Assembly: GCA_007132465.1 (NCBI GenBank)
Contig: SLOP01000026.1
Coordinates: 1 to 57,416, forward strand
Reading direction: 5' to 3'
From: Candidatus Izemoplasma sp.
GTDB lineage: Bacteria > Bacillota_I > Bacilli_A > Izemoplasmatales > Izemoplasmataceae
DNA length: 57,416 nt
The translations under genes were made by a program, and so were the position numbers. Under the pieces are notes generated by a model that was not told the DNA's origin, made no database searches, and saw only the letters and a list, made by a program, of their open reading frames with translations. Shown in pieces: positions 1 through 8,067 of the stretch (positions are counted from its first letter, which is position 1; the number at the start of each line of letters is the position of its first letter).

Positions 1-557
1 AGAACCGCCGGGTGCGCAAGGTTTCCTAACGTAACCAGTGTCGCACCGTCAGCCACGACGATGCCGGCGTTCTTGAGCCCGATAAAGGTGATGAAGAAAC
101 CAATACCGGCGCCCACGGCATACTTTAAGCTGGATGGGATCGCATCGATGACCATCTTGCGCAGACCACTAAGCGTCAACAACAAGAACAAGACACCGGA
201 GATCAACACCGCAGACAAAGCCGCTTGCCAGCTTAACCCATAGCCGAGAACTACGTTAAAGGTGAAGAAGGCGTTGATGCCCATGCCTGGTGCTAGGGCA
301 ACGGGATAGTTGGCGATCATACCCATGATGATGGCGGCGATGACACTGGCGACGATGGTTGCGAAGAAAACGCCACCCACCGGCACACCGGCGTACGTCG
401 ACAGCATGTTCGTGTTGACAGGGATAATGTAAGCCATCGCCAAGAACGTGGTGACCCCTGCAAGTAACTCTGTCTTGAGCGTCGATTTACGCTCGCTAAT
501 GTGGAACCGTTTGTCCAACGCTTGCGTAATACGTGCAAACAAACTTGCATCTTGCAT
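1..557 (-). CDS. NCS2/AzgA-family purine permease, 3' end outside window
   Basis: Integral membrane transporter that probably imports hypoxanthine, guanine or adenine. The visible N-terminal ~185 residues contain hydrophobic helices and the motif LAPGMGINAFF, typical of the AzgA branch of NCS2 permeases, followed by a GAGIGFFITFIGL segment. The ATG at 557-555 is preceded by GAGGAGG; an ATG at 550 is in another frame and gives no family match. The gene runs off the left edge, so its C-terminus is unseen. A purine riboswitch with a C at the specificity position lies directly upstream, which argues for a guanine/hypoxanthine substrate. Family assignment is strong; substrate is inferred. Confidence 0.9.
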   Translation of the reverse strand, partial: MQDASLFARITQALDKRFHISERKSTLKTELLAGVTTFLAMAYIIPVNTNMLSTYAGVPVGGVFFATIVASVIAAIIMGMIANYPVALAPGMGINAFFTFNVVLGYGLSWQAALSAVLISGVLFLLLTLSGLRKMVIDAIPSSLKYAVGAGIGFFITFIGLKNAGIVVADGATLVTLGNLAHPAV

Positions 558-635
558 TAAAAAATCCTCCTCTTTTTTGGTTGGTGAGTATCATAAAAAC
601 CACAAAAAGGGAGAAATCTCTCGCATGACGGTGAC

Positions 636-706
636 GCATCATAGTCCCGATATTTACGGTTCCGGGGTAGAGACAATCAGACCCTATTTCTGATAATATA
701 TGATAC
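636..706 (-). promoter_or_regulatory. Purine riboswitch aptamer, guanine class
   Basis: On the minus strand, P1 pairs GTATCATA with TATGATGC; P2 is TCAGA/TCTGA closing the 7-nt loop AATAGGG; J2/3 contains GTCTCTAC; P3 carries loop CCGTAAA, the same as in the well-known xpt aptamer; J3/1 is AC followed by the P1 strand TATGATGC. The base equivalent to position 74 is C, as in guanine/hypoxanthine binders (adenine binders have U). It lies about 80 nt upstream of the permease start. I could not resolve a convincing terminator in the expression platform; a short GAGA/TCTC hairpin followed by CCTTTTT is the only candidate. Confidence 0.92.
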
Positions 707-717
707 TAACCGTTTTT

Positions 718-746
718 AGTTTACTAAAGATAATACCCAAAGGCAA
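718..746 (-). promoter_or_regulatory. Probable promoter of the riboswitch-permease unit
   Basis: Minus-strand TTGCCT (746-741), a 17-bp spacer and TAAACT (723-718) lie just upstream of the purine aptamer. Position fits, but both boxes are imperfect. Confidence 0.5.
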
Positions 747-773
747 CAAATAAATCCATTATTTAGCGCTTAT

Positions 774-1412
774 TCAGGATGATTTCAAACAACGCGTTCC
801 CACGTACCTTGTCAACACGATGAAAATCCCGCTGAACACCAACACAAGCACCGCACTCACCATCCAAAACTCAAGCGGAAGCAGTTGAATCAAGACATCG
901 TCGGCGCGCAAAATCCAATCGTCGTTATCGAAGGCAATCTCATGGAAGAACACAAAGAGCCAACTAAAATTGACGGCGATGAACGCGCCAAGCGTAACCA
1001 TCGCGATGAGCGGCACCCAAACAATGCCTTTGAACGTCTTGTAAAGTTCGTGTTTATCTCTGAAAAAAAGACCGATGACCGATAAAACCGTAACCAAGAG
1101 TGAAATGCCGGCAACGATTCGAAGCAGCGTATAAAGGTCGCGAACATCGACCATGTGCCGAATTTCAATGTCGCGCATTAACACGCTGTCGTCTTCGGCA
1201 TTCGCCCCAAATTCCAAAGTGTCATGCCGGTAATTTAAGTAATCAATGAGTTGCCGCGCCACGTACCGGTGGTCGTACTCAATGTCATCGTGCGACGCGT
1301 ACAACCCTTCTGAGATGCGCAGGTACGGGTTGGATGTTAAAAGCTGAGCCGACACCATAATCAAAAAAATTGGGTAGGTGATCCAGACGATGATTTTAAG
1401 TGCTTTGTTCAT
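774..1412 (-). CDS. TIGR01906/DUF1461-family integral membrane protein
   Basis: A 212-residue membrane protein with an N-terminal hydrophobic helix, an extracytoplasmic stretch containing EIRHMVDVRDLY, and three further hydrophobic segments, followed by a polar tail. The spacing of the HM.DV motif, the FFHEIAFDNDDW block and the LLPLEFW segment resembles the TIGR01906 (DUF1461) family, whose function is unknown. The ATG at 1412 overlaps the purB stop as ATGA and sits 7 nt after GGAGG; the ATG at 1418 is too close to that ribosome binding site. It is the last gene of a six-gene operon. No clear terminator was seen after it. Confidence 0.75.
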   Translation of the reverse strand: MNKALKIIVWITYPIFLIMVSAQLLTSNPYLRISEGLYASHDDIEYDHRYVARQLIDYLNYRHDTLEFGANAEDDSVLMRDIEIRHMVDVRDLYTLLRIVAGISLLVTVLSVIGLFFRDKHELYKTFKGIVWVPLIAMVTLGAFIAVNFSWLFVFFHEIAFDNDDWILRADDVLIQLLPLEFWMVSAVLVLVFSGIFIVLTRYVGTRCLKSS

Positions 1413-2713
1413 CGCCATCCCTCCGTAAAGACACGGTCATAAATGGCATCGACATGACGCAGAAACCACATCACATCAAAGCAGGCATCGATTGATTCTT
1501 TGGATAACACAGCTAAAACCATGTCGTTTTGATGCAGCGCTTCTTGTAGATGCATGCCTTGTTCGTGTGCGTCAAAGGCCGTTTTTTGCACGGTGTCATA
1601 CGCCTTGTTGCGGTCCATGCCGGCGTCAATCATCGCGTGCAGCACGCGCTGGGTGAAGATGCCGCCGCGGGTGATATCGATGTTGTCACGCATCCGTTTC
1701 TCATGCACCACGAGGGTTTCAAGCACGCCCGCAAAGCGATCTAACATGTAGTCAAGCACCATAAACGCATCCGGCAACGCCACGCGCTCAACCGATGAAT
1801 GGCTGATATCGCGCTCGTGCCACAGGGCGATGTTTTCCCTCGCCATCGACGCGTAACCACGCATCAACCGCGCGCAGCCGGTGATGTTTTCTGAAGCGAT
1901 CGGGTTTTGTTTATGCGGCATTGCTGAGGAGCCTTTTTGTCCTGTGGCGAAACGCTCACTCACCTCGTTAATTTCGGTGCGTTGCAAATGCCTGATTTCT
2001 AAGGCGACGCGTTCGAGTTCAGTGCCCATCATCGCGAGGCTATGGAGAAGATCCGCGTGACGATCTCGGTCCAAGACTTGTGAGGATGTGGTTGCAGGGG
2101 TGAGGCCGAGTTGGTTGCACACGTGCTTTTCAACATCCGGTGAGGCGTGCGCATAGGTGCCTACGGCGCCGCTCACTTTGCCCACACTCATCGCACTAAC
2201 TGTCGCGTCAAACCGCGCCAATTGACGCGTAAAGGCGTCATAAAAGCGTGCGAACTTGAGCCCAAACGACGTCACTTCAGCGTGAATGCCATGGGTGCGA
2301 CCGACGCACGGTGTCTGTCGGTGGGTAAGCGCAAGCGTTTTGAGGGTTTGCTGGTAACGGGAGGCTTTCTTCTTGATAATGTCGGACGCCTGGCGCAAAA
2401 CCATCGCCAATGCCGTGTCGACGACGTCGGTGCTCGTAAGACCATAGTGCAACCACTTGGCGTGGTCGCCAAGGTTCTCGCTCACGGCACGGGTAAAGGC
2501 GACCACGTCGTGCTTGGTCGCTTTTTCTAGCTCATGGATGCGGGCAATGTCGATGCGCGCATCGCGCGCGATGGCGGCGGCTGCATGCTTGGGGATAACG
2601 CCAAAATCACCAAGCGCCTGGGCGGCGGCCACTTCGACTTCCAAAAACGCCTGAAACCGCGCTTTATCGGTAAAAAGCGCGGTCATTTCAGGCAGGCGAT
2701 AGCGTTCAATCAT
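1409..2713 (-). CDS. purB: Adenylosuccinate lyase
   Basis: Catalyses two fumarate-releasing steps of purine synthesis: SAICAR to AICAR and adenylosuccinate to AMP. The 434-residue product begins MIERYRLPEM as in the family and has the signature loop SSAMPHKQNP, plus the helical core of the fumarase/aspartase superfamily. The ATG at 2713 is chosen over 2719 because AAGGTG is 7 nt upstream of it. It lies between folD and the DUF1461 gene, overlapping the latter by four bases. The window also holds purA, which makes its adenylosuccinate substrate. Length is normal. Confidence 0.96.
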   Translation of the reverse strand: MIERYRLPEMTALFTDKARFQAFLEVEVAAAQALGDFGVIPKHAAAAIARDARIDIARIHELEKATKHDVVAFTRAVSENLGDHAKWLHYGLTSTDVVDTALAMVLRQASDIIKKKASRYQQTLKTLALTHRQTPCVGRTHGIHAEVTSFGLKFARFYDAFTRQLARFDATVSAMSVGKVSGAVGTYAHASPDVEKHVCNQLGLTPATTSSQVLDRDRHADLLHSLAMMGTELERVALEIRHLQRTEINEVSERFATGQKGSSAMPHKQNPIASENITGCARLMRGYASMARENIALWHERDISHSSVERVALPDAFMVLDYMLDRFAGVLETLVVHEKRMRDNIDITRGGIFTQRVLHAMIDAGMDRNKAYDTVQKTAFDAHEQGMHLQEALHQNDMVLAVLSKESIDACFDVMWFLRHVDAIYDRVFTEGWR

Positions 2714-2735
2714 GCGCATTCACCTTCTTATACGG

Positions 2736-3587
2736 TTATTTTCCTTCAATCATCAAGAAGCATTCAACGGTGTTTTCCAGCAGTGAAGCGATGGTCATCG
2801 GGCCAACGCCGCCCGGTACTGGGGTGATGAAAGCGGCCTTTTCTTTGGCGGCCTCAAAGTCGACGTCGCCAACGAGTTTGTCGTCCACGCGGTTGACACC
2901 GACATCGATGACGACAGCCCCTTCTTTAATCATGTCACCGGTAACCATGTTGGCGCGGCCAACAGCGGCAACCAAGATGTCCGCTTCGCGGGCGAGGTCA
3001 CCCATGTTTTGGGTGCGCGAGTGCGCAATGGTGACGGTGGCGTGTTCTTTTAAGAGCAGCATCGCCACGGGTTTACCGACGATGTTTGAACGACCGATGA
3101 CGAGGGCGCGTTTTCCTTTAAGCTCAACACCCGTGCTTTTAAGCATCGTCATGATGCCCTTCGGCGTAGCCGGCAAGATGCCCGGGGTGCCAAGATGCAC
3201 TGCGGCGACGTTGAGCGGGTGGAACCCGTCGACGTCTTTTTCTTGTTTGATCGCATCGATGATTACGTTCTCATCGATATGGTCGGGAATCGGAAGTTGC
3301 ACGAGGATGCCATGCACATCGGGGTCGTCATTTAACTCGTGAATCAACGTAAGCAGTTCCGCTTGGGTGATCGATGCGTCTTTGCGAAGCAATGTGCTTT
3401 TCATGCCGGCGCGTTTGCAGGCGCGTTCTTTGGCGGTGACATACGATAAACTCGCCGGATCTTCACCGACCAACACGACCACGAGGTGCGGGACCTTGTT
3501 GTAGGTGGCTTGGAGTTTTTCGACGTCTTCTTTCACCTTGGCTCGAATGGTTTTTGACAGTTCTTTTCCGCTGATAACGTTGCTCAT
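2736..3587 (-). CDS. folD: Bifunctional methylene-THF dehydrogenase/methenyl-THF cyclohydrolase
   Basis: Cytosolic enzyme that interconverts 5,10-methylene-THF and 10-formyl-THF with NADP. The 283 residues match FolD length and contain YVTAKERACKRAGM with the catalytic lysine of the YxxxK type, VQLPIPDHI, DVDGFHPLN, GRSNIVGKPVAMLL (nucleotide-binding region), and the C-terminal PVPGGVGPMTIASLL. The ATG at 3587 follows AAAGGAGAG; an upstream in-frame extension to 3845 lies inside the acetyltransferase gene and is not protein-like. With fhs (6226-7899) the window encodes both routes to 10-formyl-THF, the formyl donor for purine synthesis. Confidence 0.97.
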   Translation of the reverse strand: MSNVISGKELSKTIRAKVKEDVEKLQATYNKVPHLVVVLVGEDPASLSYVTAKERACKRAGMKSTLLRKDASITQAELLTLIHELNDDPDVHGILVQLPIPDHIDENVIIDAIKQEKDVDGFHPLNVAAVHLGTPGILPATPKGIMTMLKSTGVELKGKRALVIGRSNIVGKPVAMLLLKEHATVTIAHSRTQNMGDLAREADILVAAVGRANMVTGDMIKEGAVVIDVGVNRVDDKLVGDVDFEAAKEKAAFITPVPGGVGPMTIASLLENTVECFLMIEGK

Positions 3588-3598
3588 AACTCTCTCCT

Positions 3599-4162
3599 TT
3601 ATCTGTTTATCATATTTTCGTAATCTTGTTTTAAGATGGCGTAACGTCCCATGTCGCGGTACGCCCCTTTCATGAAAACCTGCTGGCGATGCACCCCTTC
3701 TTGTTGCATGCCGGCTTTTTCCATGACCCGTCCGGAGGCGGGGTTTTTTACGAGGTAGCGCGCTTCGATGCGGTTGATGCCAACGCGTTCGAACATGAAG
3801 GCAATAAGCAGCTTGAGGGCTTCGGTTGTGATGCCTTGGTTCCAATAATCATAGGCAAGGCAATACCCGACTTCGCCCCGCCGGTGTTCGACGCTGAAAC
3901 TGACGAAGTCGATGGAGCCGACCAAGGTGCCTTCCTTGGTTTCAATGGCCCAGCGATACGTCCATGGCTCGTGATACGTTTTGACCCACGCTTTCAACAA
4001 GCTGCGTGTTTCATCACGGGTGCGATGGGGTTCCCAGGTCACCGTGTCGGTGACACGGGAATCGGTGGCCCAGTTTTGGTACATCGCCTCCGCATCATCT
4101 ACGCGAAAGCGCCTTAACGTGATGCGCTTCCCATGCAAGGTTTCCGATCCAATGTCGTGCAT
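3599..4162 (-). CDS. GNAT acetyltransferase, RimJ/RimL-like
   Basis: Predicted acetyl-CoA-dependent N-acetyltransferase of 187 residues. The start GKRITLRRFRVDDAEAMY is typical of RimJ/RimL-type GNATs; the segment around GEVGYCLAYDYWNQGI followed by TTEALKLLIAF is the acetyl-CoA loop and helix, and NPASGRVMEKAGMQQEG is the C-terminal motif. The ATG at 4162 follows AGGGGTGAAG. It lies 3 bp after the flavin reductase gene and just before folD, whose ribosome binding site overlaps its end. Substrate (ribosomal protein, tRNA-linked or small amine) cannot be told from sequence. Confidence 0.85.
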   Translation of the reverse strand: MHDIGSETLHGKRITLRRFRVDDAEAMYQNWATDSRVTDTVTWEPHRTRDETRSLLKAWVKTYHEPWTYRWAIETKEGTLVGSIDFVSFSVEHRRGEVGYCLAYDYWNQGITTEALKLLIAFMFERVGINRIEARYLVKNPASGRVMEKAGMQQEGVHRQQVFMKGAYRDMGRYAILKQDYENMINR

Positions 4163-4165
4163 GCT

Positions 4166-4660
4166 TCACCCCTGAACGTTGATGATTTCCCCAAAGAACA
4201 TGATGTGGGTGTCGTGGTTGGGGTAGTAGCGGTCTTTCACGTCGCCTGGAATCAGGGCTGGTTCCATCGTTTGACGGTAGCGAATCACGCACTCGTAGTT
4301 GAGCGGACATTCTTGAATGCGTGGGGTGTTGGTGTGGGTGGCCGGGGTAAGCGTGAGGTTGGCTTCCTTGAACTTGTCGATGTCACGTCCCGACTTCGTA
4401 CCGGCAATTTTGAGCGCTTCTTTGAGTTCACCGGGCGCGGGGACGTTGATGGTGAAGTCGGTGGCTTGTTCAAGGACGTCGTAGGTGTGGCGTGAATACC
4501 GCACGTAGGCGATAAACATCGGTTTACCCCAAATGACGCCGATGTGTCCCCAGGCGATTGTCATGGTGTTGATCTTTTCCCCGCCTTTGGCGGTGATAAA
4601 GATGCCTTTAGGCAGTTGGGCGAGCAGTTGTTCGCTGTGCTCGTGGTAGCGGTCGATCAT
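4166..4660 (-). CDS. Flavin reductase-like, FMN-binding protein
   Basis: A 164-residue protein of the flavin reductase-like split-barrel family. The N-terminal LLAQLPKGIFITAKGG and NTMTIAWGHIGVIWGKPMF resemble the FMN-contacting region; FTINVPAPGELKEAL and KSGRDIDKFKEANL follow as in small bacterial homologues that bind FMN without a known electron acceptor. It starts 12 bp after the M32 carboxypeptidase stop, with AAAGGGGAG upstream of the ATG. Its role in this operon is unclear. Confidence 0.8.
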   Translation of the reverse strand: MIDRYHEHSEQLLAQLPKGIFITAKGGEKINTMTIAWGHIGVIWGKPMFIAYVRYSRHTYDVLEQATDFTINVPAPGELKEALKIAGTKSGRDIDKFKEANLTLTPATHTNTPRIQECPLNYECVIRYRQTMEPALIPGDVKDRYYPNHDTHIMFFGEIINVQG

Positions 4661-4672
4661 CGTCTCTCCCCT

Positions 4673-6157
4673 TTAGTATAACGCAGAATATTTCTCTTTT
4701 AAATAGCGGACGTAGTAGCTTGGGTTAAAGGTTTCGCCCGTGACCATTTCAAGCAATTCAAGCGGTTTTTTTGTGGCCGCGTGGCGATGGATTTTGTCTT
4801 TGAGCCAGGCGTTGATGGTTTTGATGTCGTTGTTTTTGAGGAGGGTGTCGAGGTCAAGTTCGTTTTTCATCGTGTAATAAAGTTGTGCGGCGTACGCACT
4901 TCCAAGCGCGTAGGTCGGGAAGTACCCGAACATGCCGGCGCTCCAGTGAACGTCTTGCAAGACACCGTCGCTCGCTTTTTTGGGCGTCAGGTTAAGGTAT
5001 TGTTTCATCTTGGCGTTCCAAACGTCGGGCAAATCATCGACGTTGAGGTCGCCTTCGAAGATGTCGCGTTCGATTTCGTAGCGCAAGAGGATGTGTAGTG
5101 GGTAGGTTAACTCATCGGCTTCGACGCGAATAAAGGTTTCGTCAACGGCGTTGACGGCGCGGTAAAAAGCGTCGACGTCAACGTCTTTGAGTTGGTCGGG
5201 GAACTGTTTTTTGAGTTTGTCCAGGTTGGCTTTCCAAAACGGCTTGGAGCGGGCGACCATGTTTTCATAAAAGCGTGACTGCGATTCATGGATGCCGTGT
5301 GAGGCGCCGTGGTTGAGGTTGGTTTCGTCAAGTTCGGGATCGAAGTTGAGGTCGTAGATGGCGTGGCCGAGTTCGTGGGCGCCGGCGAAGATGCTTGAGA
5401 ACAGCTGGTCTTCTAAGTAGCGCACGGTGAAACGGACGTCTTGGGTGTGGGTGCTCCAGGTGAAAGGGTGCACGCTTTCTTTGAGCACGCCACGGTCAAA
5501 GTCGTAGTCGAATATCTTCATCATGTATTCAACGAAGCGCTTTTGGCCTTCGCGTGGGTAGGTGGCGGTGGCGAAGGCGGGTTGTGTGCGTTTCTTCTTA
5601 AGCACGTCTTTGACAAACGGCACCAAGTCTTTTTTGATGGTTTCAAAGAAAGCGTCGTATTTTTCCATGTCCATGCCTTCTTCGAAGTCATCAAGCAGGA
5701 CGTTGTATTTGTCCGGACGGGTGGTGCGGTAGCCGATGTGGCGGCGTTTGGCGGCGATGATTTTTTCCAAGTACGGTTTAAAGGCCTCATAATCGTCGTT
5801 GGCTTTGGCGTCTTCCCAGGCGCGTTGGCTCAGGTTGACGAGTTTGGTGTACTCGACGTACTCGTCTTTAGGGACGTTGACGATTTTGTCGAGGTTTTTC
5901 TTCGCTTCCATGACTTCCAAGCGGTCGCGCGGGGTGAGTTCTTCGTGTTGTTCGAGCAGTTGGCTGACGAGGTCTTGGTATTCCTCGGACGTCGATAAGC
6001 TGAAGAGTTCCCCGCTGATCATGCTTAGCATCTCAGCGCGGTAGGGGAAGCTTTTCTTCGGCGCTTCCGTGTTGGAATCCCATCCCGCCACGGTGAGGAC
6101 AAACTGATAGGCTTTTTGTTGCTTTTGCATTGCTTTAAAGCGTTTAAACAGGTCCAT
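4673..6157 (-). CDS. Metallocarboxypeptidase, family M32
   Basis: Zinc carboxypeptidase of the Taq/Pfu M32 family, 494 residues, the family's normal size. The HEXXH zinc site is present as HELGHAIYD, followed by the diagnostic HESQSRFYENMVARS, which also supplies the third ligand region; the C-terminal half has HWSAGMFGYFPTYALG, another M32 hallmark. It probably trims C-terminal residues from cytosolic peptides. AAAGGAG precedes the ATG. It heads the minus-strand operon and is separated from fhs by a terminator. Confidence 0.93.
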   Translation of the reverse strand: MDLFKRFKAMQKQQKAYQFVLTVAGWDSNTEAPKKSFPYRAEMLSMISGELFSLSTSEEYQDLVSQLLEQHEELTPRDRLEVMEAKKNLDKIVNVPKDEYVEYTKLVNLSQRAWEDAKANDDYEAFKPYLEKIIAAKRRHIGYRTTRPDKYNVLLDDFEEGMDMEKYDAFFETIKKDLVPFVKDVLKKKRTQPAFATATYPREGQKRFVEYMMKIFDYDFDRGVLKESVHPFTWSTHTQDVRFTVRYLEDQLFSSIFAGAHELGHAIYDLNFDPELDETNLNHGASHGIHESQSRFYENMVARSKPFWKANLDKLKKQFPDQLKDVDVDAFYRAVNAVDETFIRVEADELTYPLHILLRYEIERDIFEGDLNVDDLPDVWNAKMKQYLNLTPKKASDGVLQDVHWSAGMFGYFPTYALGSAYAAQLYYTMKNELDLDTLLKNNDIKTINAWLKDKIHRHAATKKPLELLEMVTGETFNPSYYVRYLKEKYSALY

Positions 6158-6188
6158 GGTATTGGCTCCTTTGTGCGAGGGTAAAAAG

Positions 6189-6219
6189 CAAAAAGGTGCG
6201 CATCATAGGATACGCACCT
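6189..6219 (-). terminator. Intrinsic terminator after fhs
   Basis: On the minus strand, AGGTGCG and CGCACCT pair around a 12-nt loop and are followed by TTTTTGC. It lies 6 bp after the fhs stop, so fhs and the downstream carboxypeptidase operon are separate units. Confidence 0.8.
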
Positions 6220-6225
6220 CGGAGG

Positions 6226-7899
6226 TTAAAACAGTCCTTTGGCGTTTCCGTCCTCGTCGATGTCCATTTGCATCGCCGCAGGCGCTTTAGGCAATCCCGG
6301 CATGGTCATCATCTCGCCACATAGGGCAACGATGAAGCCGGCGCCAATCGATGGGCGCAGTTCCCGGATGGTGATGGTGAACCCGCGGGGGCGTCCATAC
6401 ACTTTGGGGTCGTCTGTAAGCGACATTTGTGTTTTGGCCATGCAGACTTGCAGCTTGTCCCACCCTTCGCGTTTAAACTTACGCAGTTGGGTTTGGGCTT
6501 GTTTGGTGAAACTGACGCCTTCAGCGCCGTAAACCGTTTTGGCAATCTTCTCGATTTTCACTTCAAGCGCATCGTTTTCATCGTAGGTGCGGGTAAAGGG
6601 TTTGGTGTTGTCGTCGATGGCTTTGATGACTTTGTTGGCGAGGTCCATGGCGCCTTCGCCGCCTTTTTCCCATACTTGCGAAACTGAGTAGGGGTGGTTG
6701 TTGGCTTTGAGCCAAGCTTCAAGGGCTTCGACTTCGGCGTCGGTGTCGTTGACAAAGTGGTTGATAGCAACGATGTATGGCAGGTTAAAGCTTTGCACGG
6801 TTTCAATGTGTTTTTCCAAGTTCTCGATGCCTTTTTTAAGGGCGTCGACGTTTTCTTCACCGAGGTCGTTTTTCTTTACGCCACCGTGCATTTTTAGGGC
6901 ACGGATAGTGGCGACGATGACCACCGCACTCGGGTCGAATCCGGCTTGACGGGTTTTGATGTTGAGGAACTTCTCGGCGCCAAGGTCGGCACCGAAGCCG
7001 GCTTCGGTAATAACGTAGTCGGCAAGTTTGCGTCCCATGTTGGTAGCGATAATGCTGTTGCAGCCGTGGGCGATGTTCGCAAACGGACCGCCGTGCACCA
7101 ACGCCGGGGTGTTTTCAAGGGTTTGCACAAGGTTCGGTTTGATGGCGTCTTTCAAAATCAACGTGACGGCCCCTTCAGCCCCAAGGTCACCGACCGTGAC
7201 CGGCTTGCGATCGTAGGTGTTGGCGATGACGATGCGTTTGACACGCGCTTTTAAATCGTTGAGGTCGTTGGCGAGGCAAAGCACGGCCATGATTTCGCTG
7301 GCGACGGTAATGTTAAATCCGTCTTCACGAGGAATCGAGTTGCCGATGCCGCCCAGGCCGACGACGACTTGTCTTAACGCCCGGTCGTTCATGTCGAGGG
7401 CGCGTTTCCAGCTGATGCGACGCGGGTCGATGTTCAGGTCGTTCCCTTGGTGAAGATGGTTGTCGATCATGGCGCTAATTGCATTGTTCGCTGTGGTGAT
7501 GGCGTGTATGTCGCCGGTGAAGTGCAGGTTCAAGTCTTCCATCGGAACGACTTGTGCGTGTCCGCCGCCGGCGGCGCCGCCTTTCACACCCATGACCGGT
7601 CCAAACGACGGTTCACGCAGAGCGATGATGGCGTCTTTTCCGACTTTGGTGAACGCTTGACCAAGGCCGACGGTGGTGGTTGATTTTCCTTCGCCTGCCG
7701 GTGTTGGGTTGATCGCCGTGACCAAAATCACCTTGCCGTCTTTTTTGTTGCCGAGTCGCTTTTGTACGTCAAGGTTGATTTTCGCTTTGTAATCCCCGTA
7801 GAGTTCGATGTCGTCTAGCGACAGACCGAGCGAGGCGGCGATGTCGACAATTTTTTTCATTTTCGCTTGTTGCGCAATCTTTAAATCCATGTTTTCCAC
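6226..7899 (-). CDS. fhs: Formate-tetrahydrofolate ligase
   Basis: ATP-dependent formation of 10-formyl-THF from formate and THF. The 557-residue length fits the family (about 556). Seen: [16 protein letters not shown] (P-loop-like ATP site), [19 protein letters not shown], and the C-terminal [12 protein letters not shown]. The GTG at 7899 is 6 nt after GGAGGA and is preferred to an ATG at 7917 that overlaps this ribosome binding site. A good promoter lies upstream and a terminator directly downstream, so the gene is monocistronic. Together with folD it feeds the one-carbon pool. Confidence 0.97.
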   Translation of the reverse strand: MENMDLKIAQQAKMKKIVDIAASLGLSLDDIELYGDYKAKINLDVQKRLGNKKDGKVILVTAINPTPAGEGKSTTTVGLGQAFTKVGKDAIIALREPSFGPVMGVKGGAAGGGHAQVVPMEDLNLHFTGDIHAITTANNAISAMIDNHLHQGNDLNIDPRRISWKRALDMNDRALRQVVVGLGGIGNSIPREDGFNITVASEIMAVLCLANDLNDLKARVKRIVIANTYDRKPVTVGDLGAEGAVTLILKDAIKPNLVQTLENTPALVHGGPFANIAHGCNSIIATNMGRKLADYVITEAGFGADLGAEKFLNIKTRQAGFDPSAVVIVATIRALKMHGGVKKNDLGEENVDALKKGIENLEKHIETVQSFNLPYIVAINHFVNDTDAEVEALEAWLKANNHPYSVSQVWEKGGEGAMDLANKVIKAIDDNTKPFTRTYDENDALEVKIEKIAKTVYGAEGVSFTKQAQTQLRKFKREGWDKLQVCMAKTQMSLTDDPKVYGRPRGFTITIRELRPSIGAGFIVALCGEMMTMPGLPKAPAAMQMDIDEDGNAKGLF

Positions 7900-7947
7900 G
7901 AAATGTCCTCCATTCATTCAATCGTTTTTTTCACTATCCAATTACTT

Positions 7948-7976
7948 ATTATGACACAATTTTAGCGCGCTTTCAA
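7948..7976 (-). promoter_or_regulatory. fhs promoter
   Basis: Minus-strand TTGAAA (7976-7971), a 17-bp spacer and CATAAT (7953-7948), about 50 bp before the fhs start. Confidence 0.7.
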
Positions 7977-7998
7977 CCTAAACCGCAAACGCTTTCAA
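7968..7998. repeat. Direct repeat CGCTTTCAA x2 between fhs and aroA
   Basis: CGCTTTCAA occurs at 7968-7976 and 7990-7998, starts 22 bp apart (about two helical turns). The first copy covers the fhs -35 box. This could be a regulator site for the divergent fhs/aroA pair; no protein is implied by sequence alone. Confidence 0.4.
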
Positions 7999-8007
7999 AA
8001 GTGGTGA

Positions 8008-8036
8008 TTGGGAAAAAAGCGCATGTATTGTATAAT
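8008..8036 (+). promoter_or_regulatory. aro operon promoter
   Basis: TTGGGA (8008-8013), 17-bp spacer, perfect TATAAT (8031-8036), about 32 bp before the aroA start. The leader is short with no obvious attenuator or T-box. Confidence 0.75.
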
Positions 8037-8067
8037 GGGACTATCCCTAAGGGAGAGGAGAAAACCG

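Noticed and set aside
317-550. 77-residue minus-strand reading frame inside the NCS2 gene
   Set aside because: Different frame from the permease; the frame starting at 557 encodes the clear AzgA motifs.
5441-5998. 185-residue plus-strand frame opposite the M32 carboxypeptidase
   Set aside because: Val/Phe-rich mirror of the M32 gene; no signal of its own.
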